From NCBI RefSeq assembly GCF_004342025.1, contig NZ_SLWN01000008.1, positions 233,569 to 297,568 of the forward strand: a DNA stretch of 64,000 nucleotides. Direction: 5' to 3'. This document shows, one piece after another, positions 45,001 to 53,637 of this stretch (position 1 is the stretch's first letter; each line of letters starts with the position of its first letter). Made by a program: the position numbers and the translations under genes. Source of the stretch: Kribbella steppae (GTDB taxonomy: Bacteria; Actinomycetota; Actinomycetes; Propionibacteriales; Kribbellaceae). A model generated the notes under the pieces. It saw only the letters and a list, made by a program, of their open reading frames with translations. It did no database searches and was not told the DNA's origin.

Positions 45001-45345
45001 TCAGTTCGGGTTCGGCTCGGGGATCTCACCGTCGTGGTCGTCGTCACCGTCGTGGTGCGGCTTGGCGATGGTGTAGCGGCCGGCCGACAACAGTTGAGTG
45101 GCGTAGCGGTGCGTGATGCAGGGGTAGGTGCCGCCGCAGTGCTGGCAGACGGCATCGTTGCGGTGCAGCCAGGGGAGGATGCCGAACCGCTTGACCCAGG
45201 TCAGCGGCTCGCGGTCGGGGGCGTGCAGTTTCAGGGCCGAGCGGGCGGCACTCTGGATCTCGGGTGCGGACCAGTCCTCGGCGCTCTTGTCCATCAGTGC
45301 GCTCAGGTCGGGGTGGAGGTGTGCGGTCGAGCGGGCTTTATTCAT
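45001..45345 (-). CDS. Small hypothetical protein with a Cys cluster
   Basis: I do not recognise this 114-residue soluble protein. It has VCQHCGGTYPCITHRYATQ, a CxxC...C...H cluster that could bind zinc, and an acidic His/Asp-rich C-terminus (HHDGDDDHDGE). It starts MNKARSTAHLHPDLSAL. The composition and codon use fit a real gene. The Cys-rich segment resembles a short WhiB-like or treble-clef ligand set, but the family is not assigned. Confidence 0.65.
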   Translation of the reverse strand: MNKARSTAHLHPDLSALMDKSAEDWSAPEIQSAARSALKLHAPDREPLTWVKRFGILPWLHRNDAVCQHCGGTYPCITHRYATQLLSAGRYTIAKPHHDGDDDHDGEIPEPNPN

Positions 45346-45537
45346 CTATGTGTCTTCCGGGGCAGGGTGGGGGTGCGGGCCGATCGTCCTGACTGAAGCG
45401 TCCGCTTCAAACGTGACGATCCGATCGCTGTTAGCGACCTTAGTCGCCCAGTAGCCCACGCCGCGCTTTCGCACGCGTCGCCCGGTGTCAGATCTTCGTC
45501 AGGTTTCACAGCGTGCTGACGGGGACACCTTTTCGCT

Positions 45538-46011
45538 TCAGGTCCACAGCGTCTCGAGCGTGATCCGGGCCTCGAGTTCGAGGAGGTGGCGTTTGAGCGG
45601 GATGCCGCCACCGAAGCCGACCATCTTGCCGCCTGCGCCGACGACCCGGTGACAGGGCACCACGACGGCGATCGGGTTCCGGTTGCAGGCGACACCGACA
45701 GCCCGGGCGGCGCCCGCGTCCCCGACGATCTTGGCGACCTCGCCGTACGTCTGCATCTCGCCGTACGGGATCCGGCTCAGCTGGGCCCAGACCGCACGCT
45801 CGAACTCGGAGCCGCCGCGGACCGACAGTGGGACGGTGAACTCCTTCAGTTCGCCGGCGAAGTAGGCCTTCAACTGCTCCTGCGTCTCGGTCAGCAGCGG
45901 GTCCTGCTCCAGGTGCTGGTCGACCCGGCCGAAGTTCAGCCGGCACAGTCCGGCGTCGTCCACAGCCAGGGACAAGTCACCGATGGGTGAGTCGATCACG
46001 GACCAGCGCAT
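45538..46011 (-). CDS. ogt: Methylated-DNA-[protein]-cysteine S-methyltransferase
   Basis: This 157-residue suicide repair enzyme transfers alkyl groups from O6-alkylguanine to its own cysteine. The active-site VVPCHRVVGAGG is present, with the recognition helix and the YGEVAKIVGDAGAARAVG wing. The start at ATG 46011 (MRWSVIDSPIGDLSLA) matches the family. It is divergent from the DUF4328 gene at 46138. Confidence 0.95.
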   Translation of the reverse strand: MRWSVIDSPIGDLSLAVDDAGLCRLNFGRVDQHLEQDPLLTETQEQLKAYFAGELKEFTVPLSVRGGSEFERAVWAQLSRIPYGEMQTYGEVAKIVGDAGAARAVGVACNRNPIAVVVPCHRVVGAGGKMVGFGGGIPLKRHLLELEARITLETLWT

Positions 46012-46137
46012 ACCCCTATCCTCGCGCCCGCCATGGACAGTTTCTCGCGGTTTCGCGACACCAACCGAGGCCGACACCAACTGCCCCACCACCTGTTGTC
46101 CTCGCCTGGTCACGCGGTGTTGTGCTATTTCTGACAC

Positions 46138-46854
46138 ATGCCGACCCAGCCGCCGCTGGACCGCTGGTTCAGCTCCGAGCGAGGAATGGGCCTGACCGCA
46201 TCGATCCTGGTCGGGGTCGTCACCGTGACCACCTGGGCGACCGCCTGGTCCGATTGGTACTCGTACCAGACCGTCAAGAAGTACGCCGACGACCAGGACC
46301 ACTTGGCCGAGGCCGACCTGATCTCCGGCTCACTCGGCATCGGCGCCGCGCTGGCGTTGCTCGCGGCCGCGGTGGTGTTCATCGTCTGGTTGTGGCGGGT
46401 CCGGTGGAACGCGGAGATGTTCTGCCGCGGCGAGCACCGGTTCACCCGCGGCTGGGTGCTCGGCAGCTGGATCTGCCCGGTGGTGAACCTCTGGTACCCC
46501 AAGCAGGTCGTCGACGACATCGTCGCCGCCAGCGATCCGCGGACACCGCCGCAGACGCCGACCCTGCGCGACATCCCGGGCACCCGGCTGGTCTGGGCCT
46601 GGTGGCTGACCTGGGTCGCCGGCCTGGTGTCGGGCAACGTGGTGCAACGCGGCATCCTGGTCGCCGCGACCGAGCCGGGTCAGCTGCGGACGAACGTCGT
46701 ACTGTCCACGATCTCCGCGCTGTTCACCACCGCGGCCGCCGTCCTGGCGGTGATCCTGATCGAGCGGATCGACGAGCTGCAGACGAAGCGGGCCTGGGTG
46801 CCGTGGTGGGACGTGGATCAGTCGCAGCCCGGATTCCAACCTCCTGCGAGGTAA
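46138..46854 (+). CDS. DUF4328 membrane protein
   Basis: This 238-residue protein has four membrane helices and the family core RGWVLGSWICPVVNLWYPKQ followed by VVDDIVAASDP. Compared with its neighbour at 47060 it lacks the long tail, so it represents the bare DUF4328 module. It is the first of two adjacent paralogues, probably from duplication. Confidence 0.88.
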   Translation: MPTQPPLDRWFSSERGMGLTASILVGVVTVTTWATAWSDWYSYQTVKKYADDQDHLAEADLISGSLGIGAALALLAAAVVFIVWLWRVRWNAEMFCRGEHRFTRGWVLGSWICPVVNLWYPKQVVDDIVAASDPRTPPQTPTLRDIPGTRLVWAWWLTWVAGLVSGNVVQRGILVAATEPGQLRTNVVLSTISALFTTAAAVLAVILIERIDELQTKRAWVPWWDVDQSQPGFQPPAR

Positions 46855-47059
46855 ACCAATCCGTCACGGACTGTCTCATCGGTCGTTACAAGAGGTGATG
46901 GGCGTACGAAAAGAACACGTTAAGTCGACACCCTCCGTGCTGGACCCGACTCCACACGGGTACTTACTTCGTGGTATCAATGTGGCTCGGTCATGCGGGG
47001 GCAGGATTTGGCCGAAACGCCGAACAGACGGAGTTCCAGCAACGCGAGGGACGCGAGAC

Positions 47060-49465
47060 GTGAGCCACCCGCAGCCAGCAGTGTTGACTGCTGTCCAAGA
47101 CCATGAAGAAGAGTGGCAACCACACGCAGCTGAGGAGTTCCAGCAGGTCGGGACGGTCGGAAAGATCGCCATCGGACTGCTCGGAGCGTCGACGCTCACC
47201 CATCTGCTCTCCACCTGGTCCGACTGGAACACCTATTCGGTCGTCAACAGCTACCTCGGCGGGATGCCGAACGTCGATGACGCGGACCTGAACCGCGCCG
47301 ACGCCATCGCCAAGGTCACCGCCGTCCCGAACGTCGTCATCTCGGTCGCCGCCGCTGTGGTCTTCGTCATCTGGCTCTGGCGGGCCCGGGTCAACTCCGA
47401 GGTCTTCTGCCAGGCCGACCATCGCCGCAGCCATGGCTGGGTGCTGGCCAGTTGGTTCTGCCCCGGCCCCAACCTCTGGTACCCGAAGCAGATTGTCGAC
47501 GACGTCTGGCTGGCCAGCGATCCGAAGACCCCGGTGTACGCCGACGACCTGCGCCGATTCAGGACTCCCGCCCTCACCTCCGTGTGGTGGGTGGCCTGGG
47601 TCGGCGCTCTCGCGTTCGACGTCGTGGTCCGCCGGTTCCTGATGTGGATGGACGCGACCGTCGGGTCGCTGCGCGGTATCGCCCTCGCCGGTTCGGCGTC
47701 CCTGGTGCTGACCGCCGCCTCGGCGGTCGCCGCGACACTCGTGATCCGCAAGATCAACGCGATGCAGACCAGCCGCGAGTGGATTCCGTGGTGGGACCAG
47801 AGCGGGCCGAAGCTCACCGCCGTTCCGTCGTACGAGGTCCACCAGGTTCCGTCGTACGCCAACGACGACACCGACGAGCAGGCCGCGATCAGCGAGCCGA
47901 TCGCCGCGCCCGTACGGCAGTTGGAGCGTCAGCCGGAGCTGCAGATGGCCGGTGGCGGTCCGGCTCCGAGCCCGTTCGCTTCGGCACCGGCCGCCGGTGC
48001 CGGCTTCCCGGGTGACGGCGCAGCCGCCGGCGGGTTCCCCGGCGGTGGCAGCCCGTTCGGCGCCGGCCAGGCGCCCGTGGCGTTCGGCGGAGCACCCGCC
48101 GGCTTCGGTGGCGCACCCGCCGCCTTCGGTGGTGACAGCCCCGTCGAGGAGCCGCCGAAGTGGAGCCCGTTCGCACCGGTCGTGGAGAGCTGGCAGGACG
48201 ACAAGGACAACGGCCCCTCGACCGAGCAGTTCGACGCCGTCGCCGCATGGCAGGAAGAGAAGCAGCCGGTCGAGGAGGGCACCAGCTACGAGAAGACGAG
48301 CTGGAGCGACTACCTCGGCTCCGGGAACGACGACCTGCTGTCGACCCAGGCCCCGTCGTCGAGCAACTGGCTGGACGAGACGCCGCCGCTGACCGTCGTC
48401 GAGCCAGAGCCGTACTCCTACCAGCCGTCCCAGCCGGCCGCCCCGTACCAGCCGTCCCAGCCGGCCGCCCCGTACCAGCCGTCCCAGCCGGCCGCCCCGT
48501 ACCAGCCGTCGCAGCCGGCCGCCTCCTATCAGCCGACCCAGCCGGCCGCCTCGTACCAACCGTCCCAGCCCGCCGCCGAGGCGCCGTCCTGGGCGAGCAG
48601 CTACTCCGAGTCCTACTCCTACGAGACCCCCGACTACCTGACCTCGGCGCCCACCCCCGCGGAGGTCGAACCCGCACCCGAGCCTGAGCCCGCGCCCGTT
48701 GCGCGCGCTGGCCGCCGGGCCGCTCGGGTCGCGGTGGACAGCCCTTCGGCGATCCAGCCGGTGGTCTCCTCGCAGGCGGCGTCGGAGCACACGGCGTCGG
48801 AGCACACGGTGTACGCACCGTCGGAGCACACCGTGTATGCGCCGACCGAGCACACGACGCCGTCGTCGCCGGTGTCGGCGTCGTCCGGCTACTACGAGCC
48901 GGCTCCGGTCATCCCGCAGCAGGACGACTTCCTGACGCCGTCGAAGCCGCTGCCGACGGTCCCGTCGTACGGCCCGGAGCCGTCGTACACCGACAACAGC
49001 TACTCGTCGGAGCCGACGTACAGCTCGTACGAAGACTCGTCCTCGAGCTACCAGCCGTCGTACGACTCCAGCCCGGAGTACACGTCGTACGGGCAGTCGG
49101 ACCACTCGAGCACCGCGAACTACGAGTCCACGGACTACAGCTACGGCAGCTCGACCTCCTCCTCCTCGGAGTACAACTACGACTCGACGTCGTACGACTC
49201 CTACAGCCCGACCTCCTACAGCGGGTCGGAGTACAACAGCGTCGAGCCGACGTACGAGAGCTACAGCCCGAACTACGCGACCGAGTCCTACAGCCCCTCC
49301 GCCGACTACAGCAGCAACAACAGCTACTACTCGCCGGAAGAGCCGCAGCAGCAGCCGGAGTACCAGCAGCAGGCGCCGTACAGCTACGAGCAGCAGCAGG
49401 CTCCGGAGCAGGGTGACCAGACCAACACCACACCGCGCACTCACCCGCGTCGGCGCTGGGTCTGA
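47060..49465 (+). CDS. DUF4328 membrane protein with a very long Tyr/Ser/Pro-rich tail
   Basis: This 801-residue protein has an N-terminal DUF4328 module (about 1-270, four membrane helices; core HGWVLASWFCPGPNLWYPKQ). An Ala/Gly/Pro-rich region follows, then six 9-residue repeats of YQPSQPAAP type (about 454-507). The Tyr/Ser-rich low-complexity tail starts near residue 610. It includes stretches such as YSSEPTYSSYEDSSSSYQ and YNYDSTSYDSYSPTSYSG, and ends Gln-rich. The tail resembles eukaryotic prion-like/FUS-type sequence. GTG 47060 follows GAGGGA. The function is unknown. Confidence 0.85.
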   Translation: MSHPQPAVLTAVQDHEEEWQPHAAEEFQQVGTVGKIAIGLLGASTLTHLLSTWSDWNTYSVVNSYLGGMPNVDDADLNRADAIAKVTAVPNVVISVAAAVVFVIWLWRARVNSEVFCQADHRRSHGWVLASWFCPGPNLWYPKQIVDDVWLASDPKTPVYADDLRRFRTPALTSVWWVAWVGALAFDVVVRRFLMWMDATVGSLRGIALAGSASLVLTAASAVAATLVIRKINAMQTSREWIPWWDQSGPKLTAVPSYEVHQVPSYANDDTDEQAAISEPIAAPVRQLERQPELQMAGGGPAPSPFASAPAAGAGFPGDGAAAGGFPGGGSPFGAGQAPVAFGGAPAGFGGAPAAFGGDSPVEEPPKWSPFAPVVESWQDDKDNGPSTEQFDAVAAWQEEKQPVEEGTSYEKTSWSDYLGSGNDDLLSTQAPSSSNWLDETPPLTVVEPEPYSYQPSQPAAPYQPSQPAAPYQPSQPAAPYQPSQPAASYQPTQPAASYQPSQPAAEAPSWASSYSESYSYETPDYLTSAPTPAEVEPAPEPEPAPVARAGRRAARVAVDSPSAIQPVVSSQAASEHTASEHTVYAPSEHTVYAPTEHTTPSSPVSASSGYYEPAPVIPQQDDFLTPSKPLPTVPSYGPEPSYTDNSYSSEPTYSSYEDSSSSYQPSYDSSPEYTSYGQSDHSSTANYESTDYSYGSSTSSSSEYNYDSTSYDSYSPTSYSGSEYNSVEPTYESYSPNYATESYSPSADYSSNNSYYSPEEPQQQPEYQQQAPYSYEQQQAPEQGDQTNTTPRTHPRRRWV
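48419..48580 (+). repeat. 27-bp tandem repeat, six units, coding
   Basis: Six in-frame units of 27 bp starting at 48419, 48446, 48473, 48500, 48527 and 48554 encode YQPSQPAA(P/S) in the DUF4328 protein. The first three are nearly identical in DNA, which suggests recent slippage expansion. Confidence 0.92.
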
Positions 49466-49478
49466 TCGAATAGGACCT

Positions 49479-50294
49479 ATGAGCCTCGCCTTTTCCACGC
49501 TCGGCTGCCCCGGAGCGTCCCTCGACCATGTCCTGGAACTTGCCAAAGGCAACGATATCTCCGGCCTGGAACTGCGGGCCGCGGACGACGAGTTCACCAA
49601 CACCGGCCTGACCGCGGCACAGCGGCGTGAGCTGCGAACCCGGATCGAGGACGCCGGTCTGGAGGTCCTTGCCGTCAGCAGCTACGTCAAGCTCTGCGCC
49701 GTCGAGGAGCAACCGCTCGAGGCCCACCTCGAGCTCGCCGCCGACCTCGGCGCCCGCGGCGTCCGCGTCTTCCCCGGCGACCCTGACCCGGACACGGGCA
49801 TGGGCGCCGGCACCGGTACCGGCACAGCCACGGACCCGGGTACGACGGAGGGGCCTAGCGCCGGTGAGATCCGGGCTCTCGACCGGGTCACGACCGCCCC
49901 CAGGGATGTCCACATCCTGTTGGAAACCCATGACTCGCACTCGGCCGGCCGGAAGATGGCCGCGCTCTGCACCCTGCTCGACACCGACGTCCCCGGCCAC
50001 AACGCCAAGGTCGTCTGGGACAGCGCGCACACCTGGAGCCACGGCGAGACCCCGGCGGAGGCCTTCGAGCTGCTGAAGCCCTGGATCGAGTTCGTCCAGA
50101 TCAAGGAGACGGACTCCCGGCAGAAGTACCGCCCGGTCGCCATCGGCACTGGCGACTACCCGATCCAGGACCTGCTCGAGACGCTCAAGGGCACCGACTA
50201 CCCGCTCTCCCTCGAGTGGGAGCTCAAGTGGCACCCGCACCTCCCGCCGCTGGAGGAGACGCTGCCGGCCGCTCGTGCCTGGGCTACGGCCTGA
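49479..50294 (+). CDS. Xylose-isomerase-like TIM-barrel protein (sugar phosphate isomerase/epimerase)
   Basis: This 271-residue protein starts MSLAFSTLGCPGASLDHVLE. It has the AP-endonuclease-2-type barrel signatures GLELRAADDEF, HILLETHDSHSAGRKMA, KVVWDSAHTWSHGETPAEA and YPLSLEWELKWHPHL, with metal-ligand-type Glu, Asp and His. A Gly/Thr-rich insertion (GMGAGTGTGTATDPGTTEG) is unusual. The substrate is unknown. Confidence 0.88.
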   Translation: MSLAFSTLGCPGASLDHVLELAKGNDISGLELRAADDEFTNTGLTAAQRRELRTRIEDAGLEVLAVSSYVKLCAVEEQPLEAHLELAADLGARGVRVFPGDPDPDTGMGAGTGTGTATDPGTTEGPSAGEIRALDRVTTAPRDVHILLETHDSHSAGRKMAALCTLLDTDVPGHNAKVVWDSAHTWSHGETPAEAFELLKPWIEFVQIKETDSRQKYRPVAIGTGDYPIQDLLETLKGTDYPLSLEWELKWHPHLPPLEETLPAARAWATA

Positions 50295-50297
50295 GCT

Positions 50298-50849
50298 TCA
50301 GGGCAGCGGCGCGGTGAGATACCGGGTCAGGGTCGGGCCGAGCCAGGCGACGACGTCGTCATGCGAGAGCGTCGCGACAGGTCCGATCTCGAGGATGTAG
50401 CGGCACAGCGCCAGCCCGAGCGCCTGACTGGCGACCAAGCCGGCCCGGACGGCCGGCGCGTCGACCGCGAGTTCCCGCAGCGTCGGTCCGAGCTGTGCGG
50501 CGAACAGTTGCCGCATCCGCTCGGCCGCAGTCTCGTTGGTGACCGCTGCCCGCAGGAGCGCCCGCAGCGTGTCGTCCCCCTCCCACCGGGTCAGGAAGTG
50601 CCGGATCAGCGCCTCCCCCAACTGCTCCCGAGGTACGCCGCTGAGGTCGGGCAACCGCAGATCGAACTCGGCCGCCGCGGCGAACAACTTCTCCTTGTTG
50701 CCGTAGTACCGCATCACCATCGCCGGGTCGATCGCCGCGTCCGCCGCGATTGCCCGGATCGTGGCCCGCTCGTACCCGTCCGCGCCGAACCGCTCCCGGG
50801 CTGCCGCGAGGATCGCCGCCCGGGTCCGATCGGACTTCCGTTCTGCCAT
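50298..50849 (-). CDS. TetR family regulator of the adjacent monooxygenase
   Basis: This 183-residue regulator starts at ATG 50849 (MAERKSDRTRAAILAAARER). Its helix-turn-helix is ATIRAIAADAAIDPAMVMRYYGNK. The C-terminal domain resembles the PaaR2/TetR_C-type fold. It is divergent from the FAD-monooxygenase gene; two dyads in the gap are candidate operators. Confidence 0.92.
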   Translation of the reverse strand: MAERKSDRTRAAILAAARERFGADGYERATIRAIAADAAIDPAMVMRYYGNKEKLFAAAAEFDLRLPDLSGVPREQLGEALIRHFLTRWEGDDTLRALLRAAVTNETAAERMRQLFAAQLGPTLRELAVDAPAVRAGLVASQALGLALCRYILEIGPVATLSHDDVVAWLGPTLTRYLTAPLP

Positions 50850-50864
50850 GCCCAGAGCATATGC

Positions 50865-50921
50865 CAACACTTGTTGACTTTTCATCCTGGCCTGCCTACA
50901 GTAAAAGTCAACAACCGTTGA
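50865..50921. promoter_or_regulatory. Paired TetR-type operators
   Basis: CAACA CT TGTTG (50865-50876) and TCAAC AACC GTTGA (50908-50921) lie in the divergent gap. TTGTTGACTTTT (50871-50882) is repeated inverted as AAAAGTCAACAA (50903-50914), so the two sites form a larger symmetric pair. Confidence 0.65.
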
Positions 50922-50942
50922 TAAATCTGAGAAGGGGGAGCG

Positions 50943-52088
50943 ATGATGACTCCGAAGCAGGCAGATGTCGTGGTGGTGGGTGCGGGTCCGGTCGGGCTCG
51001 CGGTGGCGGTCGGGCTACGGCTGCACGGACACTCCGTGGCGGTGGTCGACAAGCAGGCCGAGGGGTCGAACACCTCGCGGGCTTCCGTCATCCACGCCCG
51101 GACGCTGGAGATGCTCGATCGGATCGGCGTCACCAAGCGCCTGGTCGAGCTCGGCCTGGAGTTGCAGGACTTCGCGATCCGCGACGGCGACCGCCGGCTC
51201 GTCCCGGTCAGCTTCCGCGACCTGCCCACCGACTACCCGTTCACGCTGATGATTCCGCAGTGGCAGACCGAGCAGATCCTGCTCGAGCGGCTCGAGGAGC
51301 TCGGCGGGACAGTGCTGCGCCCGTACGCCGCTACCGGCCTGACCCAGTCCGCGGACGGCGCCGAGGTGACGCTGGACAGCGGTGACGTGATCAAGGCGCA
51401 GTACGTCGTGGCCGCCGACGGTATGAACAGCACGATCCGGGAGCTCGCCGGGCTGAAGATGCCGGGCAACACCTTGCAGCTGTCGTTCAGCCTGGTGGAC
51501 GTCCGGGCCGAAGGGTTGCCGGCGGAGGAGGTCTCACTGTCGTTCGCGACCGCAGGGCTGCTGGTGATCGCGCCGCTGCCGGACGGATCGTTCCGGTTGG
51601 TCGCGTCGGTGGACAAGGCGCCCGAGGATCCGGATGTCGCGTACGCCCAGCGGTTGCTCACGGCGCGCGGGCCGAAGAAGAACTCGCCGAAGGTGACCGA
51701 GGTGATCTGGGGGTCGCGGTTCCGGATCCACGAGCGGGTCGCGGACACCTATCGCGACGGTCGTGTGCTGTTGGCCGGCGACGCCGCGCACACCCACAGC
51801 CCGGCCGGCGGCCAGGGCATGAACCTGGGTCTGCGTGACGCGATCACTCTGGCCGACGCGCTGTCCACAGCGCTGAACCAGGGCAACGAGTCGGAGCTCG
51901 ACACCTACGCGACCAACAGTCGCGCCGAGGCCATCCGCGTGGTTGGGCTCGCTCACCGGCTGACCCGCCTCGCGAATGTGCCGCGACCGGTCCGCCCGCT
52001 GCGCAACGCCGTACTCGGACTCGCCGGCAAGCTGCGGAAGACACAGGGCGGGCTGGCCAAGCAACTGGCCGCCATCCCGGAGCGCTAA
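50943..52088 (+). CDS. FAD-dependent aromatic-type monooxygenase
   Basis: This 381-residue flavoprotein monooxygenase (PHBH/PheA fold) has the Rossmann motif VVVVGAGPVGLAVAVGLRLHG, the SRASVIHARTLEMLDRIG stretch, VVAADGMNSTIRELAG and the second FAD motif RVLLAGDAAHTHSPAGGQGM. It lacks the C-terminal thioredoxin-like domain of long phenol hydroxylases. It is probably induced through release of the divergent TetR. The substrate is unknown. Confidence 0.92.
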   Translation: MMTPKQADVVVVGAGPVGLAVAVGLRLHGHSVAVVDKQAEGSNTSRASVIHARTLEMLDRIGVTKRLVELGLELQDFAIRDGDRRLVPVSFRDLPTDYPFTLMIPQWQTEQILLERLEELGGTVLRPYAATGLTQSADGAEVTLDSGDVIKAQYVVAADGMNSTIRELAGLKMPGNTLQLSFSLVDVRAEGLPAEEVSLSFATAGLLVIAPLPDGSFRLVASVDKAPEDPDVAYAQRLLTARGPKKNSPKVTEVIWGSRFRIHERVADTYRDGRVLLAGDAAHTHSPAGGQGMNLGLRDAITLADALSTALNQGNESELDTYATNSRAEAIRVVGLAHRLTRLANVPRPVRPLRNAVLGLAGKLRKTQGGLAKQLAAIPER

Positions 52089-52097
52089 GTCCGGGCC

Positions 52098-52527
52098 GGG
52101 TTACACCGACCTGGTTGCCTACGGCAACAGCGACCTCCGGCTGCTACGGCTGGCCGGGGTTCAGCTGGTCGGTGATCGAGGACGACCTGGCCGGCGCCGA
52201 CCGTGAGCGGGAGAAGGCCGACGCCGAGTACGCCTGAGCCGTCGCCTCGAAGAAGGTCGCCGCCACCTTGCCCAGTGGGCGTACGGCGTACCGGCAGCTG
52301 CCGACTACAACAACGACCTGGCCAGTCTCGCGCAGCAGTATCCGACCAAGGCGAAGCTGTTCACGCTGAAGGAGACCTCGCTGGAGAACCGGACGATCCG
52401 CGGCCTCGAGATCAGCCGAGACGTCAACACCAGCGACGGCAAGCCGGTGTTCCTGATGGTCGGACTGCACCATGCAAGGGAGTGGCCGTCGGGTGAACTG
52501 ACCATCGGTTGCAAGGCCGCGTTCTAA
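52098..52527 (+). pseudogene. Decayed M14 zinc carboxypeptidase
   Basis: Fragments in different frames read WPGFSWSVIEDDLAGADRER and, after a stop and frame change, DYNNDLASLAQQYPTKAKLF, TLKETSLENRTIRGLEIS and MVGLHHAREWPSGE. The last contains the HxxE zinc ligands of M14 peptidases. The frame then ends at 52527, leaving out most of the catalytic domain. It is a multiply broken remnant between the monooxygenase and lacI-like genes. Confidence 0.8.
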
Positions 52528-53525
52528 CCGGCCGTCGACTCCCGGATCTCCAACGTGTACGGGACGCTGAGGTCGCGACGAGCGGCCTCAGCGTTCCCGG
52601 AGATGCGCTCGAGCAACAGGTCGACCGCGTTCTCGGCCAGCCACTCCTTGTCCGGTGAGATCGTGGTCAGCGAGGGCGAGTGGAAGCGGCCGTCCTCGAT
52701 GTCGTCGAAGCCCACCACTGCGACGTCGTCCGGCACCGACAACCCGGCATCGGCCAGCGTCCGCAATGCACCCAAGGCGAGCAGATCGTTGAAGCAGAAC
52801 ACGGCATCCGGCGGCTCGGGCAACGCCAGCAACTCCCGCATCGAGGCCGCGCCGTCCGGTCGGTGGTATCCCGTCCCGGCCAGCTCCAGCGCAGGATCAT
52901 GCGGCAGACCGGCCGCTTTCAGAGCCTTCCGATAGCCCTTCCGTCGTACGGCGCCAGTGCCCGCGCCACCGCCGACACCGATGGCGGCGATCCGGCGTCT
53001 GCCGATCGAGATGAGGTGCGTCGTCGCGTCGAAGGACGCTTTGACCGAGTCGACCGCGACGTGGTCGAAGGTGCCGGCGGCGGGCCGTTCGCCCAGTAGG
53101 AGCAGGGGTTTCGCCGTACCGGCTGAGTCGATCTTCGTCGGTGCGGTGGTGATCGGCGAGAAGATGATGCCGTCGATCAGTTGCCCGCGCATCCCATCCA
53201 GGACCAGCTTCTCGGCCGCGGACTCGCCCTCGGTCTGGTCGATCAGCACGGTGATGCCACGCTTCTTCGCGGCCCGGCTGATCGCGGCGCCGAGCTCGGC
53301 GAAGTACGGCGAGGCCATCTCCGGGATGGCGAGTGCGATGAAGTCCGACCGGCCCTTGCGTAGCGAACGGGCGCTCACGTTCGGCCGGTAGTCCAGCGCC
53401 GCGATCGCCGCCTCGACCTTCGCCCGGGTCTGCGAGGTGATGTGTGGATAGTCGTTGATGACGTTCGACACCGTCTTCACCGACACACCGGCGCGCGCCG
53501 CCACATCACTCAGCCTGGTCGTCAT
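52524..53525 (-). CDS. LacI family transcriptional regulator
   Basis: This 333-residue repressor starts at ATG 53525 (MTTRLSDVAARAGVSVKTVS), with the LacI helix-turn-helix and hinge (ARAGVSVKTVSNVINDYPHI, RPNVSARSLRKGRS). A periplasmic-binding-like sugar domain follows (ALGALRTLADAGLSVPDDVA, VVGFDDI). It is the likely regulator of the arabinoside operon at 54100-61941, but it is separated from it by a VOC gene and an inverted repeat. Confidence 0.92.
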   Translation of the reverse strand: MTTRLSDVAARAGVSVKTVSNVINDYPHITSQTRAKVEAAIAALDYRPNVSARSLRKGRSDFIALAIPEMASPYFAELGAAISRAAKKRGITVLIDQTEGESAAEKLVLDGMRGQLIDGIIFSPITTAPTKIDSAGTAKPLLLLGERPAAGTFDHVAVDSVKASFDATTHLISIGRRRIAAIGVGGGAGTGAVRRKGYRKALKAAGLPHDPALELAGTGYHRPDGAASMRELLALPEPPDAVFCFNDLLALGALRTLADAGLSVPDDVAVVGFDDIEDGRFHSPSLTTISPDKEWLAENAVDLLLERISGNAEAARRDLSVPYTLEIRESTAG

Positions 53526-53544
53526 CCGTACCTCCGTCTCACCT

Positions 53545-53637
53545 AGTGTCCCGTAAGCGATGTGGCTTGACGCTATCGGCGCCCAGGCACGCACCTGGAC
53601 ACCGCTATCGTTCAAGCCACATCGCTTACGGGACACT
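53545..53637. mobile_element. 93-bp long perfect inverted repeat, MITE-like
   Basis: The arms are perfect 26-bp inverted repeats at 53545-53570 and 53612-53637, each beginning AGTGTCCCGTAAGCGATG from its outer end. A 41-bp loop holds CGCTATCG twice. Some insertion sequences also have TGTCCCG-type ends. The right arm supplies the final codons and stop of the VOC gene. No clear target-site duplication is seen. It may act as a terminator; its origin is uncertain. Confidence 0.6.

Noticed and set aside
48419-48580. CRISPR-like array
   Set aside because: The 27-bp units are contiguous, with no spacers, and are in frame with a protein repeat.
53545-53637. Ordinary Rho-independent terminator for the VOC gene
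   Set aside because: Not excluded, but 26-bp perfect arms, a 41-bp loop and lack of a U-tract fit poorly, so a MITE-like label was preferred.
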